64,000 bases of DNA, taken from assembly GCA_019009955.1 (NCBI GenBank), contig CM032232.1, positions 75,122,501-75,186,500 of the forward strand, written 5' to 3'. Each line of letters opens with the position of its first letter. Within the stretch, counting starts at the first letter, position 1. The notes below the pieces were generated by a model. The model was not told the DNA's origin. It made no database searches and saw only the letters and a list, made by a program, of their open reading frames with translations. The position numbers and the translations under genes are program-made. Source of the DNA: Riptortus pedestris. Its lineage: Eukaryota; Arthropoda; Insecta; Hemiptera; Alydidae. Positions 46,773 to 58,761 of this stretch are shown here, one piece after another.

Positions 46773-48011
46773 AGAATGTCTACAAATTCTGAAAAAAGAT
46801 CAACCTGAATTTATAGACAATGTTTATCCCTAAATTTCCAATAATATCATGTGGCATTTTTGCCATCTAGGGGTGACAAAATGAAAGTAATCTTGTACCC
46901 GGCCCTAGGCCATACCATGCAATTTGTGATAATTTTCTTTCCAGGTAATTCGCTAATGATAAGAAATAGGGTTTTAGATGGTGGGAAAACGTCTTGATAA
47001 ATTACATTTCTTCTCGAAGCAGTTCTGAAGTTAGAAGAGCGATAACAATTAACAGTGGAATTTATGAATTACTCGTCTATTATCCATTCTTTTAAAATAG
47101 TTTAATGAAGGGTATGAGAAGCGGCCGCTTCGGCAAGGTGTAATGGTGTGCTGTAGCCAGAGTCGTAAAGCACATCCACTCAAATAGCTATAAAAGTTTA
47201 ATTAATTTCCAGCTGTTTCACGAGCGATTAGTCTTTAAGAACGGCCGCCAGCTCAATCAGTGAATATGTCCTGCCTTCATTTCAAAGTATAATTGCACTT
47301 ACATTACTGTTTAATTTTACAGTGCCACTAGCCCTAGGCAAGTATCTATGGGCAAATAATAATAATAATGGTCTTCCTTTTCTCACGCGGCGGTGGTATG
47401 TTCTCTCTAATGGCCCTTAATTCCTTTTACGTCTTCAGTAATTACACGAAAAAAGAATAAGGTACAACTCGGAGCAGGTTTACCTGAAGAAAGTCTTCTC
47501 CTTAAATGTTCATGGCATTTCTATTTATCTTTTGCCTAGTTCATCTCTTACTTATTCTCAACATAAGGTTGAGTGTTATTGTGTGAGCGTGTGTAAATAT
47601 ATGTTCAAGTCAATCCAAAAATATAATCATCATCCAGAATGGCTTACATTTTTGGAGGACAATATATATCAGAATTTTCTATACATCATACAGCTACCAA
47701 AACCAAACAAACTAGTAAAACATACAACAATGCTAATGTCTCGGGTATGGAAAGACGCTTTTTATCCTAACACTCTCATTCCAAAAAGGAGGTTACACTA
47801 AAATCCTCTGCACCCAGTAAACGATTGCTCCATATCTGAAATTAAAGTTCATCTATATACAACAACTGGGATACCATTGCATATCGGATGAACTATCTGG
47901 GCAAGGTGGAGAAGGGAGTCCCTTTGCTCAAACAGAGCTGGGCTATGTGACGTATCAGAAGGCGCTCGTATTGGGTATATCTTAATTTGGCATAGACACC
48001 ATGCATGCATG
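46773..48011. other. No gene; possible conserved non-coding block 47095-47345
   Basis: The block is of higher complexity and carries a 14-bp palindrome GAAGCGGCCGCTTC (47118-47131), a CTATAAAAG box at about 47190 and AATTAATTTCCAGCTGTTTC. A regulatory role is only a suggestion. Confidence 0.3.
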
Positions 48012-51000
48012 GATATATATATATATATATATATACATTGCTAATATACATTTATAAATTTAGAAGCCTGAAGCCATACCCATGGAATCACTAACGCAAT
48101 AAATAGTGAGATTTTCCAGGTACGTTCACGCAGGTGTCTTAAGATAGAAAACTGGGCAAGAAGGTCTAGCTATGCTTTTTATTCTGGAGTTTAGCTCCAA
48201 AGAAAGTAATACCGTCATAACCTAAAAACTATGCGATTAATATTGTACAATTATTTTCTAACTACTAGGTAGTGTAAAGTAATGAGGTTGGCCAAATTTT
48301 GTAAGGGAATATTGATATATTGTCACTGGATAGATAAGAGTAGTAACCTGAAGAAACCAAGTTCCAATTAACCTTAATAGCTTTGGACGTTAATTAGATG
48401 CGACTAATGTGAGTGTGCTTGAATGATTACTTTTGAGGTGGTGAGAATAATATTCTGTGTACACAGTAATTCCCAAAGGAATAGAGACAAAGCTATATTA
48501 AACAATGTGGTTATCGTTATGAAAAACACCGATGATAGCCGTGTATAAATAGTAAATAGATAAAGATGGCCGTTGGGCGCTAAGGTCTAATGACGAAGGG
48601 AGACTGATGGCCTAAGTGGAAGGCGGCGGGTGAAAAACTCTCTAGGCTTTTTATATTCTCTGTATTATTCCATTCGGATAATAAATGACGGCCTCATGAG
48701 AGAACATTACCAGAGAAAAAAGACAGAGGCTCCTTGGCCAGGGGCTGTGTCTGCGTCAGGTGAATCCCCACCTCAGGTAGTTCACACACGCTTTCAAGTA
48801 CTAGTCTAAAGTAGCAGTTGGTTCCTGGGAACACAGTCTTTTCCAAAGTGCCATGAGAAACGAAGGCCTGTCAATCGTGAGGTTTAAACTTGAAAATGAC
48901 TATGAGGCTGGAAGGAAAACAGGCCAGTTTTAATGCTGAAAGTAAACACGTCATAGCCAGAAGTCTTGAACGATGTTGCACTTATTGGCTTTAATTGTGT
49001 CTGATCTTGGGTATAATGAACAAGGAACTAAACATCAATAGAGCACACTGCCATTAACACATTTATAAATAGGATGGAGGGTATTGTATAGATGCAACCT
49101 CAATGTGAGAAAGTAGATCTGTAAAAAGGTATCTCAAAGTCGTTTGTAAAGACATTGATAATAAAGGGTCTTCACCAGCCTGTTAGGCACATGCAAACAT
49201 GCAGAAGGAAAGAATATGTAAAATTCCATGAACATACATTATAGGAGAGTGCTCTACTCAGTCCATAAGGGCATTGAAAGAACTTAGAACTATTGGACCC
49301 ATGAGCGTCTGTAGTGAAGCTGTCTCTTTTAAAGGACCTAAAATACTTTCCTGATATATATTTTTGTAGAAGAGTCCTACATTTCATTCACAGCCATTGA
49401 AATGAATTCTACCACCACAGCCTCAAAAATCTTGTTCATAGGCTAAAATTACTCTATGAAGTTGTCCAGAGTGGTGGTTCTTGTTTACTTTTTGAAGGAA
49501 CTTTCCCTGCAGTCAGAAAGCACCTGGTGTTGGATATAGTATGTTGTGCAAATACTTCGTTGATGAAGGGACATCTTCTGACCATCAACGAACTTCTACC
49601 GGACTGTAAACAACTAGATTTGATGATTCGTATTTCGTATTTTATTAAGGACTGGAGGATGAGGAAACTTCCAGAGATCTTAAAAGAACTGTTCCCGATC
49701 CCTGTGAGTGCTTTTCACCCCACTTCCCAGCAAAATGAAGTAAAAATAAAATATTTGTGGTAGCATTTCATTCACCCCATCACCCAAATGTTGAGTTTAT
49801 TGGTTTACTCACATCAAAATTGAACACATTGGCGAAGCCTCCACTTTCCACATCTCGCGTGAAGTAAAGCGGTCGAGCAGGCCAACAATTAATTCATCTT
49901 AACGAGGTGATTCAGAGTTTGTGAGCGTTAGTTTGGTCACACATTTCTCTGAGACATATGCTCTCCCATCTATTTCAATATCGCTGCCCGCCTCCTCTCT
50001 TTAACACCCCAGTTGACTTAATTAGGCCCAAAATAGGCCTTATCATTAGGATGTTAACTCTGCTATCAATAAAAAAAGTATTTTAATTTTCTTATCGGTT
50101 CTGTCTCCGAAAAGCTGTCGGTTTATGAGGGAAGTTCTTCAATTATTAGAGTGTTTTATGGTCCAGAGTCTTCAAAACCACAGGCATTCTAACATGCGGG
50201 CTTAATACTTCAAGTCGGGCTTTTAATTGTTTTACGGTTGTACGGGTTCTCTTAAACTATTTTAAAAAGAAATACAATATAAGAAATTAGAATTTTGAAG
50301 AGAGAATATACAGACATGAAGATGATAAAAGCAAAACTTAGAGAACTTTATTAGACGGAAATTGTAAGACATTAATTTAATGATACTAGCAAAGGAATTT
50401 ATGATTTTACCCTTTCCCTCAACCCTCTCTCGTCCTGGTCTGATTTCAGCAATTAGCCAACTTGTTATCTAAGATTACATAAAACAAATAAATACCGAAT
50501 TTAGAAACGATATAAACATATGTTCTTGGCATGCTTAATCAACTGTACGCAAGATACCTACTCCACATAAGTGCACAATATCCAATCTGGAACAAGATAG
50601 TGTCAGTTGTTCTAGCCTTGTAATTTTTAGTTACTCTTTGTTTTCCAATATTCGGATACTCCACAACCAGATTAAGTCAAGACCCCATACCAATTGTTAC
50701 AGATAATCTATAATAAAATCAATATAATATCAATCCAATGCTTCATTGGCATTGCCTATTCATACTACTACAGAGACATTTGATTATTGAACATGTTATT
50801 ATAGCTCTTCATCTAGTCAACGTTTAGCAAGATATGCTTGAGGCATTCTCAATGGACCCACTGATATTAAAAATTCTGCTCTCAAACAAATATACTTACC
50901 TCTCGGTATTACTGAGATTTGACCAGTCACTTGGCAGATAGATGTTTACTATTCTACGTGCACCCCGTTACATCCATCATAAAATGTTCTGTTGTAGCCG

Positions 51001-51258
51001 TAATTGGGTTGTTGTTTTTGACTTTTGTCTAAGTAATTTATGAGTATCTAAATACATTTCCACGCTCTGTGATAGTGATCGCAAATAAAAATTTTACTGA
51101 TGTGTATAGGTTGAATGTCAGAGAATAAAACACTATCTCTTAATAAATGAGTTATTACTCCTCTACTCTATATGATTCACACCACTAACATCTCCTCATC
51201 AAGAGTAATCTGTCACAAGATAAAATATATTTAACTTGTCCAAGAGTACCTCTTGATA
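48012..51258. other. Repeat-poor interval, no gene recognised
   Basis: A short (AT)n tract lies at 48012-48034. Block 49840-50065 has high complexity with AATTAATTC and CTTAATTAGGCCC cores. Frames at 49172-49387 (minus) and 49527-49763 (plus) are not recognised. Confidence 0.35.
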
Positions 51259-51409
51259 TATGATAATAAAAATAATCAAGATCACCTTCTCCAATCAGCT
51301 GATCCGCAACAGCCACTGTTATCATAATCAATATCTAGAGGATATGATGGCAGTGGCTGATACGGATCAGCTGATGGAAAGAGGATATCTATATAATTGT
51401 TATTATCAT
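51259..51409. repeat. Long imperfect hairpin, about 70-bp arms
   Basis: The left arm (51259-51329) and the complement of the right arm (51339-51409) agree over most of their length. Shared blocks include TATGATAATAA, ATCAGCTGATCCG and CAGCCACTG. The loop is short (ATCTAGAG). The arms match no other repeat in the window. It could be a small palindromic MITE or a transcribed hairpin precursor of small RNA. Confidence 0.8.
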
Positions 51410-52666
51410 AGTGCCTGCACTGACTAAATATGGTCTAGGTCGAGTAGTCAAATATGTTTACAGTTGTAGTTTAGGAAGAATGAAATAGAATAAAGAAGAT
51501 ATGTTGTAAGTATGTTGTAACATGTGGCATAATGGTGCGGGTGGCGTGACTTGCATTTTCGCCCCCTAGCTGATAGGGTAAATTGAATCAGGCACCCTTC
51601 CTCCGAGCGCTACGGGGTGTTTTCCACCCCTCTCAGGAATTGTGTCCAATCCAGAGGCCCTAATTGAGGGCTGGCTCGAGTTAAGAGGCCCACATATCCT
51701 GGATTTAGCTCCCCTGAGACAATTGAGACCATTAAGTGCGTGCGGTTAGGCCTCGGGGAAAAGCAGGAGGGTCAAGCCTCTAAACCCCCATATCGGCTGT
51801 AATTGTATCAATCATAAGACACCGGGATCAGGGCTTAGGAGTGTGGCTAGTCAGAAAGGAAGTTAATAAAACTATCGGAGTTTCCCCTTTCATTAATTTA
51901 CAACTGGTTTTCGTCAGTAAAACTAAACTAAATACAATGGAATAGCATCCAATGAAAGGAAAAATCCTGCCGTAGAAAGGATATTAATCTTCCTTTACGT
52001 CAGCGACCAAATGAAATCGTATGGAGATATTATACGTCCGTCTGTGTTAGTAGATTAGAGTGGTTTGATCACGCAATATTGGAACATGAAGGCAAGGCAG
52101 GTCTGAACAGTAGTGACTAAATGAGCAAAGGGGGGACTTCAGAGTATGCAACTAGAAAAAAAATTTGACTAATATAATGAGTGGTAATAGAAAAAAAAAA
52201 CATCAATATAAGAAAGGGGATTAATTTTCCAACAATCTGGGTTTTTAGTGAATGGATCAGCTGAGATTTAAGAAACCATCATGAGTACTTATTTATTGGT
52301 CTCTCTTTGATTGGTCGCGTTGTGATAAATGCATGTTAACAACGTATCTAAAATATTAAGTAAAGTCCTCTAAACCCCATTTATTAGTGTATGTTACTTT
52401 CAAGGCAATAACCTCTTCTTTAGAGTTAAAAACAAAATGACACAACCTATTATTAAAGTTCGTATATTTATAAAAATTGCAAGTTTGGTTAAATCCTACA
52501 CTTAGTATAATAAAAATATGTAAAGAGTGTGGAATATATAGATGAATTATATAAAATCAACGAATAAAAAAAAACCAGCATACCCACACAATCGCACGCT
52601 CTAAGTAATCAATTTTATTTTATTGTAAGGAGGAGCTGGTGTTATTGCTCCGTCAACTTCAGGTCT
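51410..52666. other. No gene; GC-richer block 51530-51880
   Basis: The block is rich in CCCTAATTGAGGG-type and TAATTG cores and lacks repeats. No supported frame. Confidence 0.35.
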
Positions 52667-53325
52667 TTCAAAATTTTGAAATTCAAAGTATCTAGGTTAT
52701 TACAGGTCGGATCGAATAGTTATATAGAATCAACCATTTTGCGAATTTAATTTTTTTTTATATGTTGTTATATTCATGTATACATTTATATCTTGAATAT
52801 TAACTGAGATATTTGCAATTTTTAGTTTTCAGCCCTCAGTAAACCCATACTTTTAACCTTCGCATTTTAACAATTACCATGAAACGGCGTATTCCAAGCT
52901 TAAATGCCAAATATTGTTTCTGTGATAACGTTCCCAATTAATATTTTATTTCATGATTCGAAAATGTTTATTTCGTCTATGCCATACTCGATATTTAACC
53001 GTTTCAGTCAACACCAATTGATCACTTTCGTTAATGGCTGAAATCATCCCAGGAATGGGGGATGGAGGGGTTATTATAGTTATATTGAAAAATGTTATGG
53101 AGCCAATCTTGTAAAAGTAGTGGAGCTGCACAATTGGTGTTCTATACATTTTCTCGTAACTGAAAAATAGTGTTAAACAAGTTATTCGAAATTTTTTGTT
53201 TTCAGCCTTCAGTAAACCCTCACTTCTACTCGTCAGATTTTTATTTATTTTAGAAATAGAGAATTTATGGTATTTTTATGCAAGCACGTGGGAAATCTGC
53301 TTAGCCGCGCCTGCGTAACAGACGT
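52667..53325 (+). mobile_element. R1 repeat copy, beta type, left end missing
   Basis: Begins in the core (TTTCAAAATTTTGAAATTCA, then GGTCGGATCGAATAG). It runs through TTGAATATTAACTGAGATAT and CAGCCCTCAGTAAACCC into the beta module with ATTCGAAAATGTTTATTTCG and a second GTTAATGGCTGAAATCATCC. It ends GCACGTGGGAAATCTGCTTA-GCCGCGCCTGCGTAACAGAC: the terminal hairpin has a deletion. It lies about 250 bp from a minus-strand R1 copy. Confidence 0.82.
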
Positions 53326-53576
53326 TTTCAGACCGATATTTCCATAATTTTCTTCTATATATTGTTTTATGCATTCTATTAATATTAAATCCTAAGTTAA
53401 ACGGGTAATTAAGTTTTTTGTTGTCCTTTAGGACTTGCACAATGGTATTCAGTTTCTGACCTTCCTACAAGGTCAATGTAGTCTGCTAACATAAAGGTAA
53501 ACATAAAAGGTGACAAACAATTGCTTTTTATTTATTATTTCCTCTTTAATTCTATCAACTCTTCCCATTTAATAAA
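53326..53576. other. Spacer between opposed R1 copies
   Basis: No supported feature. Confidence 0.45.
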
Positions 53577-53770
53577 CGTCCATCACGCAGTGGCTACGTA
53601 AACCAAGCAGATTTCCCACGTGTTGGTACGACACACTACTAATCTCATTTTACAGTATATTCCATATTTATAAATAAAAATCCAGGAGTAGAAGTGGGGG
53701 TTGTTCTGAAGACAGAAAACAACAAAGTACGAATAACATGCTTAATATTTGAGTTTGGAAAAATGTATAC
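53577..53770 (-). mobile_element. R1 repeat fragment, minus strand, beta type
   Basis: The plus strand begins CGTCCATCACGCAGTGGCTA, CGTAAACCAAGCAGATTTCC and CACGTG, i.e. the right end in reverse. AGGAGTAGAAGTGGGGGTTG, TTCTGAAGACAGAAAACAA and a segment matching the beta module (AAAATGTATACAAGAATTGC) follow. The remaining body is not recognisable. The 91-codon frame from 53694 begins in the repeat. Confidence 0.72.
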
Positions 53771-54014
53771 AAGAATTGCAGAACCTCAGTTGTTTAAAAA
53801 CCTAGAACTGCACTGTGAAGATTCAAGACTTGATTTCTTTTTGCATCTTCCACCTAAAACCATTCTTGTGGTTCCGTTTCTTTTGAAGTACAGACTTAAA
53901 TGCCATGCAAGATTAGGATATGCATGTGTACATTTCATTTATGCTGTCGTGTTTTTGAATTTCTTCTAAAACGGGAGTGTTCAACTCACAATCATCTCCT
54001 TGCAATATTTTTTC
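53771..54014. other. Spacer, no gene
   Basis: No supported feature. Confidence 0.4.
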
Positions 54015-54911
54015 AGCTGATTTCCCTTAGGGGAAATCAGCTATAGAGGTCGTACTCATTACGCGATTTTCAAAAATTTCCTTCAATTCTCCATCGATGC
54101 TACCCGAAAATGAGGTCCGTTCAAAATCATATATACATTTATTTGTCTGTTAACGCTCTAGCGGTCGCAATTTTTGCTTGATCGTTACCAAACTTGATAT
54201 TTAAACGTTTTAAAAAGGAAGATTAAGTACGTTAATGGCTGAAATCGGACCAATGGGAGGAGGGGGGGTTTAGGCGGGAGGATTTTCGTTACTATACGTT
54301 GGATCGAACAATTTTATAAAATAAATTTTATTGCAAATTAAATGTACTATAATTATTGTTATATACATTTATTCTCTATCTTAAACATTAACCGAGATAT
54401 TTGCATTTTTCAGTTTTCAGCCTTCAGTAAACACCCACTTCTACTCGTGTTACATAAACCATACTCTGTTATATAATACCAGCTGAAAGCTTAAATACCA
54501 AAAACATTGTTTTCCAGAGACCTTTATTGTATGAAATAGATACAAATATGTTCTTGTGCCCCCCCCCGTCTTAAATTTTTAGACTACTAAAATTTGATTG
54601 ATTGAGATAAAAATTATTCTGATTCATTATAAATTACAGTACTAGGTTTAGTACATAGTTCTCAATAAAATGAATATGTTATATGTCTGATATGTTTCAG
54701 TTATTGTTTTTCATTCCGTTGAGTCATTGGCAGACCTGTTTGATTACATTTGAGACGGTTTCTGCCGGCAGGGGAAAGATTTCTTATTACCGTTTGTATT
54801 TATTCAGTTAATAGTCACGGTGGTGTAGTGTTAGCAGTATGTAGGTTTATCTATTATTAATCTTCACGAGGTAAATCTTCTTAATTTACGCAGCCGTAAA
54901 TGACGGACTTT
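54015..54911 (+). mobile_element. R1 repeat copy, delta type, nearly full length
   Basis: Opens GCTGATTTCCCTTAGGGG, AAATCAGCTATAGAGGTCG, then ATTACGCGATTTTC. The microsatellite site holds only ATATATACA. The core is well kept, and the AGGATTTTCG step lacks the usual AAATATCTC. The delta right half includes CCCCCCCCGTC, TAGACTACTAAAATTTGATT and CACGGTGGTGTAGTGTTAGC. It ends GGTAAATCTTCTTAATTTAC, GCAGCCGTAAATGACGGAC, so the terminal hairpin loop is altered. At about 900 bp this is near the family maximum. Confidence 0.85.
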
Positions 54912-55433
54912 ATTTTGAACCTCTTCACATATAATTAATCACTGTTTCCCATATTTTGTGAGTGATGTACAAAATTATGTATATAACTAATAAAAAGGCA
55001 GTGGCAGTATAGTCGCGTCGACTAAGGTTAAGCAGCGCTCCCTGGTAGTATAAACAGTTTCTAGTAAGGTGTCTAGCTGTAGACAGATTGCCTAGTAGTT
55101 GCTATGATAGAGCCATTAGCGTGCCCACTTTACTGGACATCAGGCCACAGTTACGCCATCTTCAGTGGGACCCATTTTTCACTCTCCATACATCTTCAAC
55201 TGAATTGTGAGCGCAATTACTCTCTTCTTCAACTACAATCTAACACGCTTCTGACTGATGCTCCTACAAACGCCTTTATCACTCTCTTACCTCTTGATAC
55301 TCAAACGACCTGTACTGACTTTTTCCATTACGCTTTACAACCCTTTGGTCGTATAACATTAGGAACACAGGTGTAACAGTTTTTTTATGGAATTTACCAT
55401 GATACTGTCTTCTTTGTCTATGCTCGTGACACA

Positions 55434-55435
<2 letters not shown>
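54912..55435. other. No gene recognised
   Basis: The frame 55104-55376 (90 codons) has no recognised domain. Confidence 0.4.

Positions 55436-55436
<1 letters not shown>

Positions 55437-55477
<41 letters not shown>
55437..55477. repeat. (AT)n microsatellite
   Basis: About 20 units next to the left arm of a large palindrome; not in R1. Confidence 0.95.
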
Positions 55478-55481
<4 letters not shown>

Positions 55482-55485
55482 TATT

Positions 55486-55897
55486 TATATGTGGTGTTGT
55501 TATTGTTTCTTGGAGTTTTGGTCAAATCTTAGTTTATGCAAATATTTCGAGAATATTTATTTTCCCTTTTTCAGGGCTGTAATACAGGTACTACTTTATA
55601 TATATATATTGCACATTGTAATTAAACTAGAGTGTAACAGGTGTTGTTTATGTTATTTTTACTTAAATACTATTGTACATAAGTTTTTTAAGTATCTTTA
55701 GTCTTGGTAAGTAAAAATAACACAAACGCCACCCCTTACACTCTAGTTTAATTACAATGTGCAATATATATAAAGTAGTACCTGCATTTTTACAGCCCTG
55801 AAGAAGAGAAAATAAATATTCTCGAAATATTGGCATAAACTAAGATGTTTTGACCTACATTGTCCAAAACTCCAAGAAAACAATAACAACACCATAT
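55486..55897. mobile_element. Large palindrome of two Penelope-like ends
   Basis: Arms of about 180-190 bp (55486-55665 and 55708-55897) agree over nearly their whole length. Shared blocks: GGTGTTGTTATTGTTT, TCTTGGAGTTTTGG, GAGAATATTTATTTT, GTACTACTTTATATATAT, TGCACATTGTAATTAAACTA and GAGTGTAA. The loop is about 42 bp. The right arm contains CTGAAGA at 55798-55804, a GAGAA/TTCTC stem and GAAA at 55824-55827, the layout of a hammerhead-type core as in Penelope-like terminal repeats. The left arm copy is damaged (CTGAAAA). No reverse transcriptase or GIY-YIG domain is nearby. Confidence 0.7.
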
Positions 55898-56094
55898 ATA
55901 TATAATCATTTTTGTTAAAATATGAACAAACATTGTTTTAACTATGCTTAGTTGATTTCATATATTTATAAATTTGTCTATTCCTTATACGTAGTTTTAA
56001 TCCCCAAAAGAATTTTAATAACCAAAAATTTCGATTTTCAGATTTTCAAAGTATAATCTATTTTTACTTTCTTTTAGTATAATTCAATTAAGGG
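55898..56094. other. Spacer, AT-rich
   Basis: No supported feature. Confidence 0.4.
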
Positions 56095-56485
56095 ATATCG
56101 CTTTCGCGGTTTCACTTAATATAGTTTCCTATCTGTAATTTGTTTTGCTTTTTAATTTATAGTTTATAGATTTTTCTCTTACATATGCTTATCGTTTTGA
56201 GCCTTTTACTTTTATTAGTTTAGTATTAATAAATTTTCTATTGTTTTTATCCTGGATTTATTTTGGTTTTTAATGTTTTTATTTTTGTATTGTGACTGTT
56301 TTTTTGCACTATTTGCCTTGCTATGATTGTTAGATTGACTTAAGGTTTTTGTTTGTCAGCAGGCACTGACGATGGAGCGCCGGCTCCGAAGGTGCACTTT
56401 GCAAAAACATTAAAAACAATAATAGAGGACAAGGCATTTTTATTGATCCTTATCAATTGGTTCCTCTGCCATCCACCATATTCCA
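56095..56485 (+). mobile_element. Penelope-like terminal sequence (R3), plus strand
   Basis: Matches 27246-27615 in reverse orientation over about 370 bp. It carries CTGACGA (56366-56372), a perfect 5-bp stem GGAGC/GCTCC (56374-56378 with 56383-56387) and GAAG (56388-56391). The closing arms are GGCA on the left and GGTGCAC on the right. Compared with the hammerhead consensus GAAA, one core base is changed, so cleavage is doubtful. A 30-bp homology to R1 begins right after its end at about 56490. Confidence 0.6.
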
Positions 56486-56489
56486 GAGA

Positions 56490-57162
56490 TAAGGGAAATC
56501 AGTCTTTGAGGTTTTTTACTCATGATGATTTTCGCAACATTTCTTCAAATGTCCAACGATCCACCCTCAGGAGTTTCAGGCCCTGTACCCATAGTAGTGT
56601 AATCCATTATTGCTCATAGCACTTGAAAATAGCACGAGTATGTTGAAAGGCCCAATTGATCCCAAGTGAATCGTTTACAGTTTGAGAATCAATTTGATAA
56701 AGGTTGAACTAATTCTTCTCTGGTGGCAGAAAAATATTTACCTTAATCATTAACATAAAAATATTCAGAATTATTTGGTGATCTATTTCATGTTGTCCAG
56801 TTGTATATATTTAAAATATTAACAAGATATTTGCACTTCGTAGTTTATAAATCTCAATATAAAGTCCCTCTCTTGCTCATCTCGTTAGAAATAAGCAGAT
56901 ATGCCATTAAGTATCTCGTTTCTAGATTTAATATCAACTAAGGTATTCAACGAGGATTTGCTACGTGAAATGCATGTAATATGTCCCAATTGGCATCAAC
57001 AATAAAGATTACATGCTCTCGAAACCTCAATAATTACTTGTGGTTACATAGGTTTCTGATTAGAGTAGAATTAGAAAATTGAAGTTGAAATGAAAACCTC
57101 AAGGTACCATTCTAAAACGTGGAAAAGCAAATTACTTTACGCAGCACCAGAGGGGCGGATTT
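56490..57162 (+). mobile_element. R1 repeat copy, strongly decayed
   Basis: Begins AAGGGAAATCAGTCTTTGAG, then TTACTCATGATGATTTTCGC and CAAATGTCCAACGATCCACC. The middle is barely recognisable (ATTAACAAGATATTTGCACT). The right end is AAAAGCAAATTACTTTACGC-AGCACCAGAGGGGCGG. It includes the short repeat shared with 4522-4620. Confidence 0.55.
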
Positions 57163-57859
57163 TATAATGCGACGTCTTTAAGTATGTATGTACATATCTC
57201 GCTTAATTCAAACATGAGTAGACTTAGAATATTAAAATTTCATATTTAGGAATGCTTTAACGTCTAGATGTGAGCCTCTCTTTCCGTAGTGGAAATCGAT
57301 ACAGAGGGAAGGGGAACGGGGATTAAAGGAGAAGGAAAAGAAGAAATTGCTTTTGCTTTTAGAGATTCAGAAGGATATTGTTTGTTTATCTGAAAAAGCT
57401 CTATAAATTATGAGCTTAGAAGGAGTTATTCTTATTGGCAAGGAGTTACCGAAAATTATTTTCAAATAAAATAATTTTTAATGAAGTGCGGCAAAACATT
57501 TAATATTTATAATACCTTTCATGGCGCAGTGTATTACAGTGCAACAAAAATTGCCAAATGTATGGGGGGCCCCATCATATAAAAACTTTATATTGGTTTA
57601 CCAATAGAAAGGGAAAAAGATGTATACATTTGATGACTTTTTAATATTATTTTATGAAATTCATTTTATTTTAACACGACCTATAAAAAAGAAGAGGATA
57701 GCTAACTTAAATTTGTTTTCATTAATTTTATGGTTGTCCTAAGAAGTGTAAACGTAGTACAACAAAGTGATGTTGCACCTAAATTAGATTTTTCTTAAGT
57801 GTTTTCAATTTTATTAGGTCATGCATTTTTCATATTTTATTTTATTCAACTTTTTTATG
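57163..57859. other. No gene recognised
   Basis: AT-rich; no supported frame. Confidence 0.45.
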
Positions 57860-57975
57860 TTTATTGACCATCATACATACCTTTGCAAGAATGTAAATCT
57901 ATAAGCAACAAATAAATTATACATAACTGGACCTTTTCGTCCCAGTTAGATATCATCAGGTATTAATGGGCAATG
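57860..57975 (-). mobile_element. Penelope-like end fragment
   Basis: The minus strand reads CCTGATGATATCTAACTGGG, ACGAAAAGGTCCAGTTATG. CTGATGA followed at short distance by CGAAAA is the core order of a hammerhead-type motif. The stem between the boxes does not pair well, so the copy is eroded or the assignment is accidental. Confidence 0.35.
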
Positions 57976-58232
57976 AAATTCTGGACCCGTTCCAATTAGC
58001 CACAGTAGTATAAAGTAGCTGTTAATATAATGAAGAAAAAAAATGGAGAAACTTTATTTTTCCCATTAATTGGATAGTGCAATATCCATCATAATAAATT
58101 CATTAATATGATTCATCTGACGCGCCCCAGCTCTAGGGATTGTGTCTCTCGCTTCACATCTGCGAAATATTGTCAGTTCCGCGGCTTGCAACATTTTCGG
58201 GAGCCACATGGAGATGAGAGCTCGCAATTGAA
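57976..58232. other. Spacer, no gene
   Basis: A moderately GC-rich patch at 58120-58225; nothing supported. Confidence 0.4.
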
Positions 58233-58696
58233 CAGTCCGTCACGCAGGGGCTGCGTAAGCTAAGCAGATTTCCCACTTGAAGTTTTACAATAGAGAAATT
58301 TCACGAGAGCCGAACAGTTAGGGAAACGGCCGAACTAGCTTTTTGCGGAAACTCCTGCCTAGAACCGCAGTTAGCCGATCTCATCTCGTCCGTCATCTGC
58401 ACACACTTAAAAAAAATGCAAATATCTCGGTTAATATTCAAGATAGAGAGTAAATGTATATGACAATATTTATAGTAAATTTAATTTTCAATAAGATTGA
58501 TTCTATACAATTTTTCCATCTGACGTATAGTAACGGAGATATGTCAAAATTTCGAAAACCCTCCCCTATCACCCCCCCCTTTCACTAGGCCGACTTTAGC
58601 CATTAACGAACTTGATCTTTATTTTTACATGAACCATTTAAATATCGAGTTTGGTAACGATCAAGCAAAATTTGCGATCGCTAGAGCGTTAACAGT

Positions 58697-58761
<65 letters not shown>

